From NCBI RefSeq assembly GCF_002234675.1, contig NC_019875.2, positions 29,974,897-30,038,896 of the forward strand: a DNA stretch of 64,000 nt. Direction: 5' to 3'. The position numbers and the translations under genes are program-made. Positions 13,101 through 23,480 of the stretch are shown piece after piece. How positions within the stretch are numbered: the stretch's first letter is position 1; each line of letters opens with the position of its first letter. The notes under the pieces were generated by a model. That model did no database searches. It saw only the letters and a program-made list of their open reading frames with translations, and was not told the origin of the DNA. The stretch comes from Oryzias latipes. Its lineage: Eukaryota; Chordata; Actinopteri; Beloniformes; Adrianichthyidae.

Positions 13101-14954
13101 GATCTGACCAAGACAATCACAAATGGCGTTGAATCCAACTTAGAGAAAGACCCACTGAGTTCTTTAGTAGATTCTACCATTGTCCTACACCTGGTAGATA
13201 AGGAACAACTTAAAGAGCTCCTCAATGATGAAAAGAGAAAAGCTAATCTCCTTGAAGTTTTCAAAAAGTTAAGCAAAACTGCACTGCAGCCATTCTATGC
13301 AGACCTTAGTTGGCAGAACAAGCTCAACTCATCCATTATCAAAGTGATAGACAGAGCTAAAGAAGAGGCCAAAGGAAAAGTCAAAGTATTTTTTCAAGTC
13401 ATTCAAGCTGCACATCTTTCGATACTAGCAGCTGATGCTGTTGCGGCAGTATCAACTATCTCCACAAAATTCTTCTCAAATCTTCAAAAGGAGCTAGAAT
13501 CATTCAAACAAAATACAAATATTACAGAAAAAGTGAAAGAAAATGAGCTTTCAGCTTCAGACTCAGAGATTTTGAAATCACTCAAGCAAGATATAGCCAA
13601 TGCTATTTCTGAATTACTGGCTGATGCTATGGTGGAGGTTTTTAACCAGAAGTTCTCCGGTCACATCATTTCTCAAGTACAAGATAAGGTGAATGGGGCC
13701 CTTGGAGAATACATTAAAAAAGGCTTCAAGAGAGCAGAAGACAAGCTTAAAGCTGCACGCAGTTCAACTGCAGACATGACTGTTAATCCAGATTCTCAAC
13801 TCTCAAGGTCTTATGCAGAGAAGATCAAAAGCCCTGGCAGTGGGGGGACCATCCTTGATGTGAGAGTTCTGTCAGAGGCTACAGGAACTAAAGTTGTCAT
13901 CCTAACTGAGAATAAACATGGAAGTCTTACTAAAATGCAGGAAGTAAACCCACGCAGCAAAACCTCTGATCAGACAGTAACACTGATCTACAGACCAAAG
14001 AGTGACAAACATCCTGATGGTCATTTTGACACTTACATTGATAACAAGATAGTGATCACCAACAGCAATGGAAAGAGCAGCCTGTTTTTGGCTTTGGCAA
14101 GAGCCAGAAAACCAACAGCCAATGAAGTAGAGATCTCACAAGAAGCTGATTACTTACGATCTGCGGAGGCCAAGACTTTACTTCAACGTCCCAGTCAGTG
14201 GGGATCTTTCATCAAGCACAAGCAGTGGGTTGAAAGACTCAGAGATAGTGACTGGTACATCCCAGAGGGAAGTAGACCAAAACAGATCATGAATAAAATC
14301 CAGACAAGTCTTAATACACAAGTTGGAGAAATAAATTACTACATAAAATGGCAAAAACACTACCCTCAAAATCCAAAAATGACACAAATCTTTAACACAG
14401 ATCACCAACCTCCACCCAATAGTATCCTGGAAGCTAGTCAAGTTAACCAGAACAGCAGACTGGCCAAGGCCATGCTTGAGGTAGGACCAAAACCCTCAAC
14501 CTTTGACAGTGTGGATGTAAATGCTGATGTGGAGAAACATCATGGCCTACAACTTCAGAACACTGGTGCACTTCAAGGAAAAAATCAGAACTTTCCAGCA
14601 GGAACATCTGAAAAATTCACAACATTACTCACCACTGCCATCAGCAGGGATGATGTTGAGAGCACCTTCAAACTGATGGTCATTGGTGCAGCAGTGGACT
14701 ATGGTCATGTCAGCGGTGGCAGCAACTTCAAGAGTTCTCAGAACCTGAAGAAGAGTAAAACCAGGCTCTCTAGCTTTGAAAAGAGAGTTCAAGAAAACAG
14801 CAGAGATATGGTGGAGAAGTGGTTTGGCCTGCTTCAAGGTAAAGATGTCATGACCCAAGAACAACTTAACACCATCACTGCTTGGATCAAAGATGAGGGA
14901 TACAAGAACAAGAATGATCCTCAGAGGAGCCAGTTGTTCAGTTCTCTACAGTAA
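7101..14954 (+). CDS. Giant SecA-like ATPase with effector-like C-terminus
   Basis: This is an uninterrupted 2617-residue frame. Visible in order: start MGNVPSE, which fits the N-myristoylation rule; a Cys4 pair (C16/C19, C62/C65), probably a zinc site; a charged helix about 74-130; helical region and degenerate SecA-like module (about 180-640, GTEEDPC at 531-537 where Walker A should be); a second helical region about 650-930; then an apparently intact SecA motor with Walker A GTGEGKS 962-968, DEVD 1067-1070, SecA signatures WGDGL 1327-1331 and GTTGT 1368-1372, ATNLAGRGTD 1490-1499 and motif VI GRTARKG 1531-1537. TPR-like helices follow at about 1665-1745, hydrophobic segments at about 1844-1875 and 1906-1923, an OTU-like block at 2248-2320 with GHFDTY, and a C-terminal segment with DHQPP 2434-2438 and HHG 2480-2482. 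In bacteria SecA drives protein export; the role in fish is unknown. No bacterial genes flank it. Confidence 0.9.
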   Translation: MGNVPSECHMGDSLRCRICNKVLPPCTSFDHLYKGTFRGQYVYIFNGGEYYRPVGYDNMYKCNYCFNKEINDQENLRREEERRREEEQRRREEERKREEERKKREEELNQRLEESQHQAKEQYEQHLRTNLSEQESKRKVLKGHLDEFESDGDSDDLLEILSLKCGFEVADLSLDELSSDQLGKVVSALDKLLFEEWVHALPSLTTLKHTQVYITELCVLSVEKLEEESSQRLCDHMQFLIGSISQSAGSAADSFLLTQALYLTMMHFYSDSNSSDTDAVLIAKQWAEDELSTDLLFPAEFLSILLSSMQNSVERESVFILKMEIKCLKLLLSTLTDLHTKETHSESTEMILRLVQENQWTPMEALNLLKGLSKKCAEKASITKLLILVKVYDVSPDWRDDYGRTFTEAIDFAANISEDFPKILRKSDERNLLKALAELKSSQNLDDSLTEMIKNIPSGVLVYSEQPQKQPTCMRDSIKSGSLSTDDLQSCLSLLCKAVFDSKGWWPSVKHMLQWCAMLLKENTQVPQLVGTEEDPCVLAMYAAIQVCKGNKLDIVLNSDIESDQQMKEWSGFYNSLGISFNTNKTTGTSFKDVYEADIVYGTLSDFVSDYIQHAKEVMENRVPPLPRGFFIEEQSLDSLENLEFLKLKGNSPLEFAAQTLQNIMQRCKSLEMEPKRWFVKALFQNLHNNMNKGLNTKSPIIIDILKKLSGQTLQFNEIFILTILENLVRVVCSEAEAEKETAAQAGRWCLEALLSCAGQSQDLNEETKQILEMVLNFSRHAWSPVELLNLLGALTQHHSTEGCTSIMKILHLLETYQVSSTWTDDSNQTLLDLLGSYKTENLIQHLDKSLRDEKGKTIDMLFEELRQMKDIDEQTLTKSYSIVTHVTNLIQSGEIKNYKDITQAKTLSQNMDKENLQEILAFLCNAVHQQVADEKWWPRATQMISWCLLALSDTGKLLEMGTGEGKSCVIAMFAVLRVLRGEKVDVVSSSSVLCQRDAEEWGKFFEHFGITVDTNTNKTEDSERKECYQKDVIYGTIETFAADHLRQIFEMKDVRPDRKYQCIIIDEVDSLLLDQGVQLTYLSSPMVCMQHLNTVLAMIWAHVRQYGYVSSPYQSFVRGPPASFFKAIYDSIDTKETEITDPIDILRIAEETNTVPMGFAEEIYNSKPDELRDKLKTVSKDTAVNFFKELENYVPYGFTVYTLNEKGLLSLEKLSPYDKNSIPELTFLVMEEGFCCSLYDSDEILVQPIADTISEKIQYTPCTNNKDEIRIPGFLKNLIGEKMSVWTQNAFLALQLREGRDYVVENNHVCPVDFRSTGIVELNKKWGDGLQQFVEIKHQIKLSTISTVTNYISNVAFFEKYQGKIYGTTGTLGSEKDILFLKNLYPNLTACKMPAFNRKKLFEVEGKVTTSSEEWKSEIKHVVMAQVSKNSYRDGRAALIICETINKAKEIYDDLKSCVSGDIILYCRSDNDSLSKIEKTLLPGDVIVATNLAGRGTDIKVSKDVNNNGGLFVILSFLSDNTRVELQAFGRTARKGKPGSAQIFMSTEHLQRGFKTGTSLEEAKSTRDTLAEERIRCMMDDVHEMKLREELFSDYCKTLQEVHKISDEDEKRVMIDIMNEFWGIWLQIKSEDIDQLKMEELKQSLKADLAEARDQSQKQESPCSSIYHFIKFGNVALDDKKWDLGASLFQKAMDQDKSWAAIASYNHAYCTIMQRKNNYLKNAREDLKKAEESLQCLSEESMICLQFVKMGSVESTKNEQTSLEKQLTTRCNMYETWGKNISEAIKKLDEIIEKDKNAVAKKSPVFSLISSADEELQVEAYSLYKGGLQYAFAVEQEPSIWEAILVFFLGVLQIVAGVLLAVFTCGALAQVGFGLISEGVSDCIYGIEALVTGEFSWKDWAIQKAISVGVSLITFGVGKLVSKGLKACKMALKHLGKKLKALPKLISKHAKDSMSAVTKTNLKNAVKEASKKIGKEIFFQGLGKAEEEIMKQILKSIKNDLTKTITNGVESNLEKDPLSSLVDSTIVLHLVDKEQLKELLNDEKRKANLLEVFKKLSKTALQPFYADLSWQNKLNSSIIKVIDRAKEEAKGKVKVFFQVIQAAHLSILAADAVAAVSTISTKFFSNLQKELESFKQNTNITEKVKENELSASDSEILKSLKQDIANAISELLADAMVEVFNQKFSGHIISQVQDKVNGALGEYIKKGFKRAEDKLKAARSSTADMTVNPDSQLSRSYAEKIKSPGSGGTILDVRVLSEATGTKVVILTENKHGSLTKMQEVNPRSKTSDQTVTLIYRPKSDKHPDGHFDTYIDNKIVITNSNGKSSLFLALARARKPTANEVEISQEADYLRSAEAKTLLQRPSQWGSFIKHKQWVERLRDSDWYIPEGSRPKQIMNKIQTSLNTQVGEINYYIKWQKHYPQNPKMTQIFNTDHQPPPNSILEASQVNQNSRLAKAMLEVGPKPSTFDSVDVNADVEKHHGLQLQNTGALQGKNQNFPAGTSEKFTTLLTTAISRDDVESTFKLMVIGAAVDYGHVSGGSNFKSSQNLKKSKTRLSSFEKRVQENSRDMVEKWFGLLQGKDVMTQEQLNTITAWIKDEGYKNKNDPQRSQLFSSLQ

Positions 14955-14957
14955 AAG

Positions 14958-15086
14958 GTAAGATTGTATTTTATCTTCAAGTCTACAAAAACAAACATTT
15001 TTGTGAGTTATATTGAATGAAAGGAAAAGTTTTAGGTAAATAAAAAAGTCATTCCATGATACAGTGGTTTTGTGTTTACTTTACAG
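14958..15086 (+). other. Candidate intron in the 3' UTR of the SecA-like gene
   Basis: Three bases after the stop codon the sequence reads AAAAG|GTAAGA, a strong 5' splice site. The segment ends tgtttactttacag|tgag at 15086, a good 3' splice site. A polyadenylation signal AATAAA follows at 15106-15111. Together these suggest a short spliced 3' UTR and support a genuine eukaryotic transcript. Confidence 0.55.
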
Positions 15087-15105
15087 TGAGAACATCAGTG
15101 TCCCC

Positions 15106-15111
15106 AATAAA
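15106..15111 (+). terminator. Polyadenylation signal for the SecA-like gene
   Basis: AATAAA lies 152 bases after the stop codon and 20 bases after the candidate 3' UTR splice acceptor. More AT-rich hexamers occur downstream, so the end of the transcript is not fixed. Confidence 0.4.
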
Positions 15112-15129
15112 AGAGAAGAATGAGAGCAG

Positions 15130-16210
15130 AGATTTTCTGTCTTCATCAAAGAACATCCATCAATTTGCATTTTAAACCTTTATTTCCTTTTGAGAAAATA
15201 CAAAAGTAATATAAAAACAACTGTAAACGATGACTTTAAGCATTTGTTGACAAGGAGAACAATGTTAATTGTAAAATTATTCTTTCTAAATGTATGTTGA
15301 TAAATGTATTTCCTTGTCATTTATTGCATAAGAAAATAACTATTCACATTATATATTGATCATTTGATATGAAACATTGTTTTCTTTTTTCTTTTTATTC
15401 AACAATTTTCTTTTAACACTGATTTGTGTTATTTCTTTAGAGTGCAATCATGTCAGAAAATGAACAACGAGGTTTTCACCTTTGTAATTACTATTTGGCG
15501 ACACCAACAATTAACTCACAGACTTCAGTGAAATAGTCATGTTCAAACTGTATTAACCTCTTATTTTTATTGTACTAACATTATTTTTGCTCCTGTTGAA
15601 CAATACCAATCAAATGTTACAACAATGATTTTAAAATCGAATGAATGTAAACTGTCGGCAATTTACTATAAAAGGGGACAAAAACACATAAAATTTAAAG
15701 AAAAGCACAATGTGTTGTCTTTTTTCCCCACATCGTTTATCTGTGGCTCAATGCAAAAAGACTTAATATTGTTAGGCTTTTGCAGTTGTGGAATTAAAAA
15801 AAGAAATAAATATATTAAGAGTATATCACCAGTTAAAATCCATTTCAGTGTCAACAACCAGTTTCCAGAGGAGATCCTGAGCAGATAGATTATTTTGCCG
15901 CTGAGGCGGAAGCACCTCACTGCCCAGTCCCGAGCTGTGGTCACCGTGGACAAGCGGCTTGTGGATGGCCAGCTCTATTAGGACCTCAAGGTTACACGAT
16001 GGCTGTGCTGAAGACCCTCATTTGCAGAGATGAGAACATCTGTGCTACGATAATGACACCTGCTGAACTTTATTCAAACGAAATTTTGCCTTGTCAACAA
16101 TCCAAAGCTTGATCTTGGAAATGCAGTTTTTTTTCTCTCTCTCATGTTTTAGTAGTTGTCTTTTGTTTTTTCTTGTTTGTCTTTTCTTCTTTCTAGTCCC
16201 ACTCCAGAGA
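15130..16210. other. AT-rich intergenic sequence, no gene recognised
   Basis: Mostly AT-rich single-copy-looking DNA. A GC-richer island at 15870-16060 has a short open stretch but no family I recognise; it may be a decayed exon or repeat. Confidence 0.4.
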
Positions 16211-16221
16211 TCCCACAAAAC

Positions 16222-16680
16222 TAGGCCTGGGCGAAAAATCAATTGAAGGAATTAATTTGAATTTTTTTGTAATGGCCGGTTTCAAAAATAACTTAAATCG
16301 AGTTTTTGTGTAATGGCACATTTTTGGCTCCCCAGAGCTTTCGTAGTTAGTTTCACACGGCGGTATACCAAGCGACAAACAACAACATTATAGCACACAC
16401 GAAACAGCAAGCGACAGCATGGCTACCGGTTAGGGTGGAAGTTTGTTCCCAAGAAAAGAAAAAAGTCCTCTGTTGTTTGGAACTGGTCTGGGTTTATTGC
16501 CAGACGTGGAGGAAGAGACCCCCCCCCCACCCCCACCCCCACCCCCACGCTGCAACATTTGCCTAAAGCCCATCGCAGTCAGAGGCTCTGACTCGCTCTC
16601 GTGTGGCACACGCTCAGTACTTCTACACACACAGCGCCCCGACACACACACACACTCATTCTACAAGGCCTATATAGTTA
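16222..16680 (+). pseudogene. hAT transposon relic with BED zinc-finger remnant
   Basis: The left end aggcctgggcgaaaaatcaa resembles a common fish hAT terminus. From 16446 the plus strand reads VPKKRKKSSVVWNWSGF, the start of a BED-type zinc finger as found in hAT transposases and ZBED proteins. The frame is broken and a (CCCCCA)n run replaces the middle. The cysteines appear in another frame (RCNICLKPIAVRG). Confidence 0.5.
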
Positions 16681-16809
16681 GTTCATTAGTTAGATAGTTA
16701 GTTGTTACTGATATTTGTTAATAAAGAATACTGCGTTGTGATTATTACTTGTACCGATATTCATTTGCGACATGGCCGCCGGAGGATTTTGTGTTCGGAA
16801 GCGGTGTTT

Positions 16810-16831
16810 GGGGGGGGGGGGGGGGGGGGGG
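16810..16831 (+). repeat. Homopolymeric G tract of about 22 bases
   Basis: An uninterrupted run of G. Similar tracts recur at 30949, 35288, 37729 and, as C, at 55137 and 58180. Confidence 0.9.
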
Positions 16832-16999
16832 TTGCCTGCGACTCCTGCTGTTTCATCATCTTCTCCGTGGAGAAGAAGACGGGGTTTCTTAATTTAATTA
16901 AAACCTTAGACCCCAGAGAAAATGGTGCTACTCTCAAGGTGAATGTTTGTCTCCTGTTAGTCTAGACTACAAAGTGTGACTTAAAACACAGCTGGGACT

Positions 17000-17420
17000 T
17001 TAAGTAAGGCTCCGTTCACACTGCAGGGCTTAATGCTCAATTCCGATTTTTTGAAAAAAATCAAACTTTTTTGCAGGGCCGTTCACATTTCTAATTAAAT
17101 CTGAACTTTTGTGATCTACAGTGTGACCGTGAAATGACCCAGAAGTGACCCGCATGCGCAGAAGAGTACTCAACGGTGAACGACGTCACTCCTTGATTGC
17201 AGAAATAGCTAACCTTAGCAATGAATGTCAACAACAGTGTTGTCAACAGCGGAGCTCTTTTTGCATCATTACATTTATTTTCATAAAGGAGCAGCACAAT
17301 TACAATCCCACTGTTGTGGAATGGGGATGTGTGTGTGTTGGGGCCGTGCGCCTGTGTGTAAGAGAGAGAAGAGAGAGCGTGCAGTGAGGTAGGGAATGAG
17401 GGGGGCAGTGGGGGGGGGGG
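17000..17420. mobile_element. Unclassified DNA transposon relic
   Basis: The segment begins ggctccgttcacactgcagg and contains gggccgttcacatttc and ccgcatgcgcagaagag, a pattern widespread in nonautonomous DNA elements of fish. No coding sequence; the right boundary is uncertain. Confidence 0.35.
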
Positions 17421-17737
17421 GTGTTGTGTGTTATCAGAATCTGAATCAGAATCTGCTTATTGTCCTTTGCACAGCTTTTACACTGACATACAGAAATCAC
17501 TTTCCAGTACAACCTGAAAAAGATCAGACATACAACAAATACACATATACAGTTCAGAGTTGACTGAGGCTGCAGCAATAGATGCGCTGCAATCTTGCCA
17601 TCAATTTTGCCAAAAGTTATTTTTCCCTACTAAATGATCCCCACACAACCGCCACTAAAGTGCTCAGTTTGTTACTTCATTTTAGTATTTTCCTATTGAA
17701 CTCTGTGTATTCATGATCCTTTTGAGTTCATGTTTCA

Positions 17738-17810
17738 CTTCGAAGCCCATCGAGACGACTGTTGTTGTGATTTTGGGCTATACAAATAAAATAGAATTGA
17801 ATTGAATTGG
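17738..17810 (+). repeat. LINE2-type 3' tail
   Basis: The sequence reads gagacgactgttgttgtga, then ttttgggctatacaaataaa, then a (GAATT)n run. This is the characteristic 3' end of fish L2-type LINEs. An antisense copy of the same tail lies at 44850-44905. Confidence 0.65.
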
Positions 17811-17814
17811 TTCA

Positions 17815-18560
<746 letters not shown>

Positions 18561-18589
18561 GAAAAACATGGAATAAAAATAAATAAATA

Positions 18590-18920
18590 AAGTTGACTCT
18601 ATCCCACAATGGGGAAATTTGTTCTCCGCATTTGACCCATCCCCTGGGGGAGCGGGGAGCTGCAGACGAGCCGCGCTCGGGCACCGTGGTTCAAATAAAT
18701 AACTTTTTGGAATACCAGGCCCCCGGCTCTTATCTGATTGCTCAGCTGTTGGACAGTACAAGATAAAAAAAGACAAAAATAAAAAAAAAACTTAAAAGAG
18801 TATATTACCAATTTGGAACATGTCGAGTCGACCTCTGATCAGAAGATTGCAGGTTCGGTTCCCACTGTGTCTGGCCATGTGTCGAGGTGTCCTTGGGCAA
18901 GCAGGGCAGCCACCATCAGT
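18590..18920 (+). mobile_element. tRNA-derived SINE remnant
   Basis: At 18829-18915 the sequence matches the SINE at 63722-63974: cctctgatcagaagattgca, then the B-box-like ggttcggttcc, then tgtcgaggtgtccttgggca. The A-box end is eroded. The preceding 18590-18720 block is an unrelated repeat. Confidence 0.5.
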
Positions 18921-19269
18921 GTGTGTACAGTTTTATAACATCAAAAAATGTTAACATATATGACCTTATAATTAATTCAAATTGCATTTACTAACCTCAG
19001 ACTGCGCCTCACTGCCTGTTCTACTGATTGGTTCACAAAAAACATCTTTTAATGAGCATATGGAACATTGACATGGATATTTATTCTCTCATATGAAATA
19101 GCTGTTGTACGAGTAGATTTTATTGTATCAATCTAACAAATGACAGGTAAACAACTACAACTCTGTAAAACAATGTATATATTAATATATATGTAATAAA
19201 AAAAGAAAAGAAACATGTTTAAAATTAAAAAGAAGAAAAAAAAATTATTTTAGGGAAGTCTGGGCATCT

Positions 19270-19336
19270 CTGCTTAGACTGTTGCCCCCGCGACCCGGTC
19301 CCGGATAAGTGGAGGAAGATGGATGGATGGATGGAT
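19270..19336 (+). repeat. Short LINE tail with (GGAT)4
   Basis: The sequence gcgacccggtcccggataag followed by tggaggaagatggatgg is another copy of the RTE-type LINE 3' end seen near 520-776. Confidence 0.5.
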
Positions 19337-19339
19337 GTA

Positions 19340-20375
19340 ATAAAAACAGAAACATTTACTAGTGATTTCAGATACTAAAGTATGTTAGACTTATCTACAG
19401 TTCAGCACAAACAGAAACTGTACCTAAGGTAGGTAGACAACCATTTAATGACATAATTATCTAGCAATGCATTAATCCTAAGCGTTTAGCAACATATTTT
19501 TTTAGCAACATTTGCAATACCTAAAATTATTTTTTAGTGCTAGCCTTTAGCTAACAAACTGATAGGATGCAAATTCAAACAGTATTTAAAATAAAACCAT
19601 ACTGACCTTTTTGCTGCCTCTTCTTTTCCTCCAAAGGTTAAAAGATGTTTGCTATACACTGAATGGAGGATTTCTTTTATGTATTTAAAACATTTATGTG
19701 CACTCATCGTTAGATGAGTGTCGTTCTCAATGTGCAGTAAAAGACAAGTTCAGGAAAGAAGAAAAAAATACTGTATTATTTCTCCTATTTTTTGTACTTG
19801 TGTACATGTAAGTGCTCAAAAGCTAACCAAACTGTGTTAAACCTTAAAATTTTTTAGATATTTTTAGTTTTTTAAATTACATCATAACCTTCCAATGTGT
19901 AAGAAAATAGATGACTTAAAAAATGTTGATACACTTTAGAGTCGTTGCTTTTTATGATAATGTTCTCTTTCCAACATCTTCCACTCAGGTTCTTATAAAA
20001 AGCAAAAATGTTTCTTGTTTTTGTTTGTTGGAGTTCTAATTCAGTCTTGTACATGAAAATTAAAATGTATACATGTATGATCAAACTTTTGGACTCAAAT
20101 TGCTTTAAACAATGAACACTTTACAAAACAGGTTTTATTTGAATTCCTTTAACCAGTGGAGGAAATTCAACCTATACCGGAAGTGAAAATATATGCTAGC
20201 TAGCAGAGCCAGGAAAATGGGCGGGATAAATTAAATGATTAAAAACCGCAGTTCACGCACTATGAATTAATATTTATTATGATCTATTTGTCTTTACTGA
20301 TTATTGACTAAACAAATTCATCTGATACCACGACGTTTATTTAAAAAAAACGAGATTACAAGTTTCTACATCCGG
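19340..20375. other. AT-rich intergenic sequence, nothing recognised
   Basis: No coding, RNA or transposon signature was found on either strand. Confidence 0.4.
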
Positions 20376-21365
20376 TTTGCGGTTTGGTGTTCTTTTCCGC
20401 ATCTCAAGTTTCATTTTTGACATTTTATAGATGATTAAATCATACAAGTCCATGTTTTTCACTTTTGCGCTCGTTTGTCTTCGAAATTACCAGCAGCTAA
20501 GGACACGGGGCGGCGCGGAGGTACACTGGTGTGATGCGGTCCCTAATAAAATAGTCCTCAAGTGTCTAAATCGAGTATTGCAGGTGTGTCTGCTTCACTG
20601 TGATGCTGGTGAATGTTTGCAAGAAGAAAAGACAGAACACAGACAAAAGATGGTAAAATGTTAATTGCCTGTCGGATTAAAAAAATATTGCCAAAATACC
20701 ACAAAAGTAAACTAAAAGAATGATATCCAATTATTATGGTTAATCATTTTTTCCTAACCTATGTTGATACATGACAGTGGAGTACTTGATAAACATCTAG
20801 ATGTTGTCTAGAACAAATGGGTAAATAGATCACATGTTCCCAAAAATGTCAAGAGAAAAGACAAAGTCTGCATCTTCATGGTTTGTAGAAAATTTCATTT
20901 TTTTTTCCTGCAGATTCTACTGAACATCAGGACGCTTCCATCCTGACAGGTGAGTTTCTGCTGCAGGACAGATCCATGCTGGTTTTTAACTGTGATGCCA
21001 ACATGCAGTTTTCTTTGAAGAGACTCGAACCGAAACTGAAAACTGCTGTTCTGTCCTCTGATGATTGTTTAATAATTTATTTATTCGTTTATTTTTTATT
21101 TTTGATGAAATAAATAAAAATAATCAACTGACCTTCATTTCATATTTTTATTTAGTTTATCTTCAGTAGATAAAACATGAATCAAGTTCTAATAGAAGTT
21201 CTACTGTGACATAATATTGTTGCTTTTTCTGCTGCAGGACACACGTCCAAAGTGTGGGACTAAGCTGTTCCATCCCTGCTTTCCTCCCCCGGCAGCACCA
21301 TTGGTGTGATTATTATTGGATGCTGTGTGCACAAACACACTTGCTGAATAAAATATATAAAAAAC
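20376..21365 (+). ncRNA. Possible spliced transcript of unknown function
   Basis: The evidence is only splice-like punctuation. A GC-richer first segment at about 20376-20580 contains possible donors (GGAG|GTACAC, GCAG|GTGTGT). A 36-base candidate exon follows with a strong acceptor (tttttttcctgcag) and donor (GACAG|GTGAGT) near 20914-20950. Another acceptor (ctttttctgctgcag) lies at about 21238, and AATAAA at about 21345. No continuous frame joins the pieces in a way I trust, so a long non-coding RNA or a decayed gene is equally possible. Confidence 0.25.
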
Positions 21366-21369
21366 ATGT

Positions 21370-23480
21370 GAGACGAAATACAAAAAACACTGCGGGATAA
21401 ACTAGAGAGTTGTGTGAGGACATGTCCACGTCTCTGTGAGACACAGACTCAAAACTCTCAAGGACAAATAAGGAAAAACGGTCAAGGCAGGAGTGGATAA
21501 CCAACGGAGATCCAATACTAGAAATCCTCTCAATAAAACTATTTTAAAAGATGTTGCACACCAATAATTTCAGTGAAGGTTCACTGTCTAAAGGCTCCAG
21601 GCTGGACATGAACTGTGGTCATCCAGCGTTCAGCTCTCTGACATCATTGATTAAGTAGACGTCAGTCTCTCCTCTGTTCTTCTGTCTGCATCCACATTCA
21701 CCTTTGATAGAACATCCAGTCTCCATAAAACAGGTGAATCCTGCAGGTTCAAGACGTCTGCTGATGTTCGTCAGGGTATTTGTGTGTTTTTGAAGACCAC
21801 AAAGAACATGAAAGTGTCTGAAAGCTCGACAAACTGAGAAAATCAATTCCAACACGATAACTTTGATTCTGCAAACAATCAACACTGCTAACTTAGAAAA
21901 CTACACAAATAAGGAAAATACTGCACACAATAAGTTCTCTAAATGCTGAAAATACTTCAAAAACTCTAATAACTGCAAATACTGCAAACAAAAAATCCCT
22001 ATAAAAGCAGAAAGCTGTGCAAACAGAAAAGTTCTGCTGTAGCAACACGCATGGCCTGGAGTGGATTCTGTTTCCATGCAGGTTTGGAGTTCTCTGAGGC
22101 AGTCATCTGTCTTCCAGCTATTCAGTACCTATCAGTACACAAAGTAGTATTTACCCTTTACTGTCAACACCTGAGCCTGTTGGAGCCTGTCAGAAAAAGC
22201 ACCAAAGGTTTTCTGCTAAATGTAAACGATCAAACATCCGTGACATGAAGAATACATGAAAAACTACTCAGAGTTTTATCCAAAGCTTCAGATATTTAAC
22301 ACTTTAAACAGATCTGTCAGACGTTTTATTGCATAAATGACAGAAAATAAAAGAATAAAGCAGTTCAGTTTGATTCTACACGTCCCCACATATTTAACGT
22401 TGACCTTTGCATGTCTGTTTTTAGTGAACACGGGTGTCTGTCTCTGCATGAAAGCTCCGCCTCCCCCTTGGACTCTGCTGTATCATGAACTTTTCCTCAT
22501 CACTGCCTCTTTTCAAAGGCATTGAAGTGAAGAAGAGCAGAACTTCATATCAAGTGTCAGCATGAAGCGTTCAGCTGCTTTTTCCTTCGGTGTCAGAAAC
22601 AGGAGAAGATCTCACCTCAGATGTCCTCAGAAAGACAAATCCTGCTTTCTCCTCCTTTACTCGAGACTTTCATGGTAAAGTTATAACGTCTGCGGCCACA
22701 AGGTGGAGCAGATGGACTTCTATGGAAAAGAGCAGCAGCCAGAACCCTTGAGTTGACCTTTTCCTCACCATATAACACAAAAATGTTGTTGTTGTTTTTA
22801 AGGAAAAGAGGGAAAAATCCCAAGAATCCCAACTTTTTTCTGTTGTCCTGAAAAAGGAGAATCAAACTTCACTGCAGCTGCATGAGGAGGATGGAGAGAA
22901 GATTCTTCTGTTTCCTCCATTTTGACAATCAAATGTGTTCATTCTTTGATGTTTATCAGGTGTCATTATTCATCATACATGTCAGAAAATACATTAATGT
23001 AAAGGAACTGAAGTCCTGCTTTGTCTGTGACACGAACAAACGTCTGAAAGAAGGAGCAGCAGAAGCAGGTTTACTGATCAAAACCAGAACTTTGAACAGA
23101 ATCTGAACAAACTGGTTCAGTCGAGTGCAGACGGGGTTTTTGTCGGTGATGTGAAATCCAGCCCAGATGCTGAAAAGAAGCTGCTGGCCCCCCAGAGGAA
23201 ATGTGAGCTGGCGGGGGCAGTTTGGGTGGAGCAGAGATGGGAAGTGAGATTATTTGACTGTGATCAGAGTCCAAACGTCTCCCCGAGGGAAACGTTGTGT
23301 CTCTGAAACTCCGTCCTCATGCTGAAGCTTTGATGTGGACACAAAAACGCTGAGTCATCGATTGAAGGAGCCCGTCGTGTTTAAATCAAAGCTAAATTCC
23401 TTCATTTCTCATCTAATGACGGGTAAACGTGAAAGTTACACTCTGATCATCTTCTAATGTGTTTTCAAAGTGTTCTCAGT
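21370..23480. other. Intergenic sequence, nothing recognised
   Basis: No confident gene. Frames up to about 88 codons occur on both strands without recognisable domains. Confidence 0.35.

Noticed and set aside
7101-14954. Bacterial contamination as the source of the SecA-like frame
   Set aside because: It is continuous with teleost transposon sequence on both sides, has eukaryotic splice and polyadenylation signals, no Shine-Dalgarno site, no neighbouring bacterial gene, and a domain order unlike bacterial SecA.
16443-16697. A small proline-rich gene
   Set aside because: The proline run comes from a (CCCCCA)n tract inside a broken BED-finger transposon relic.
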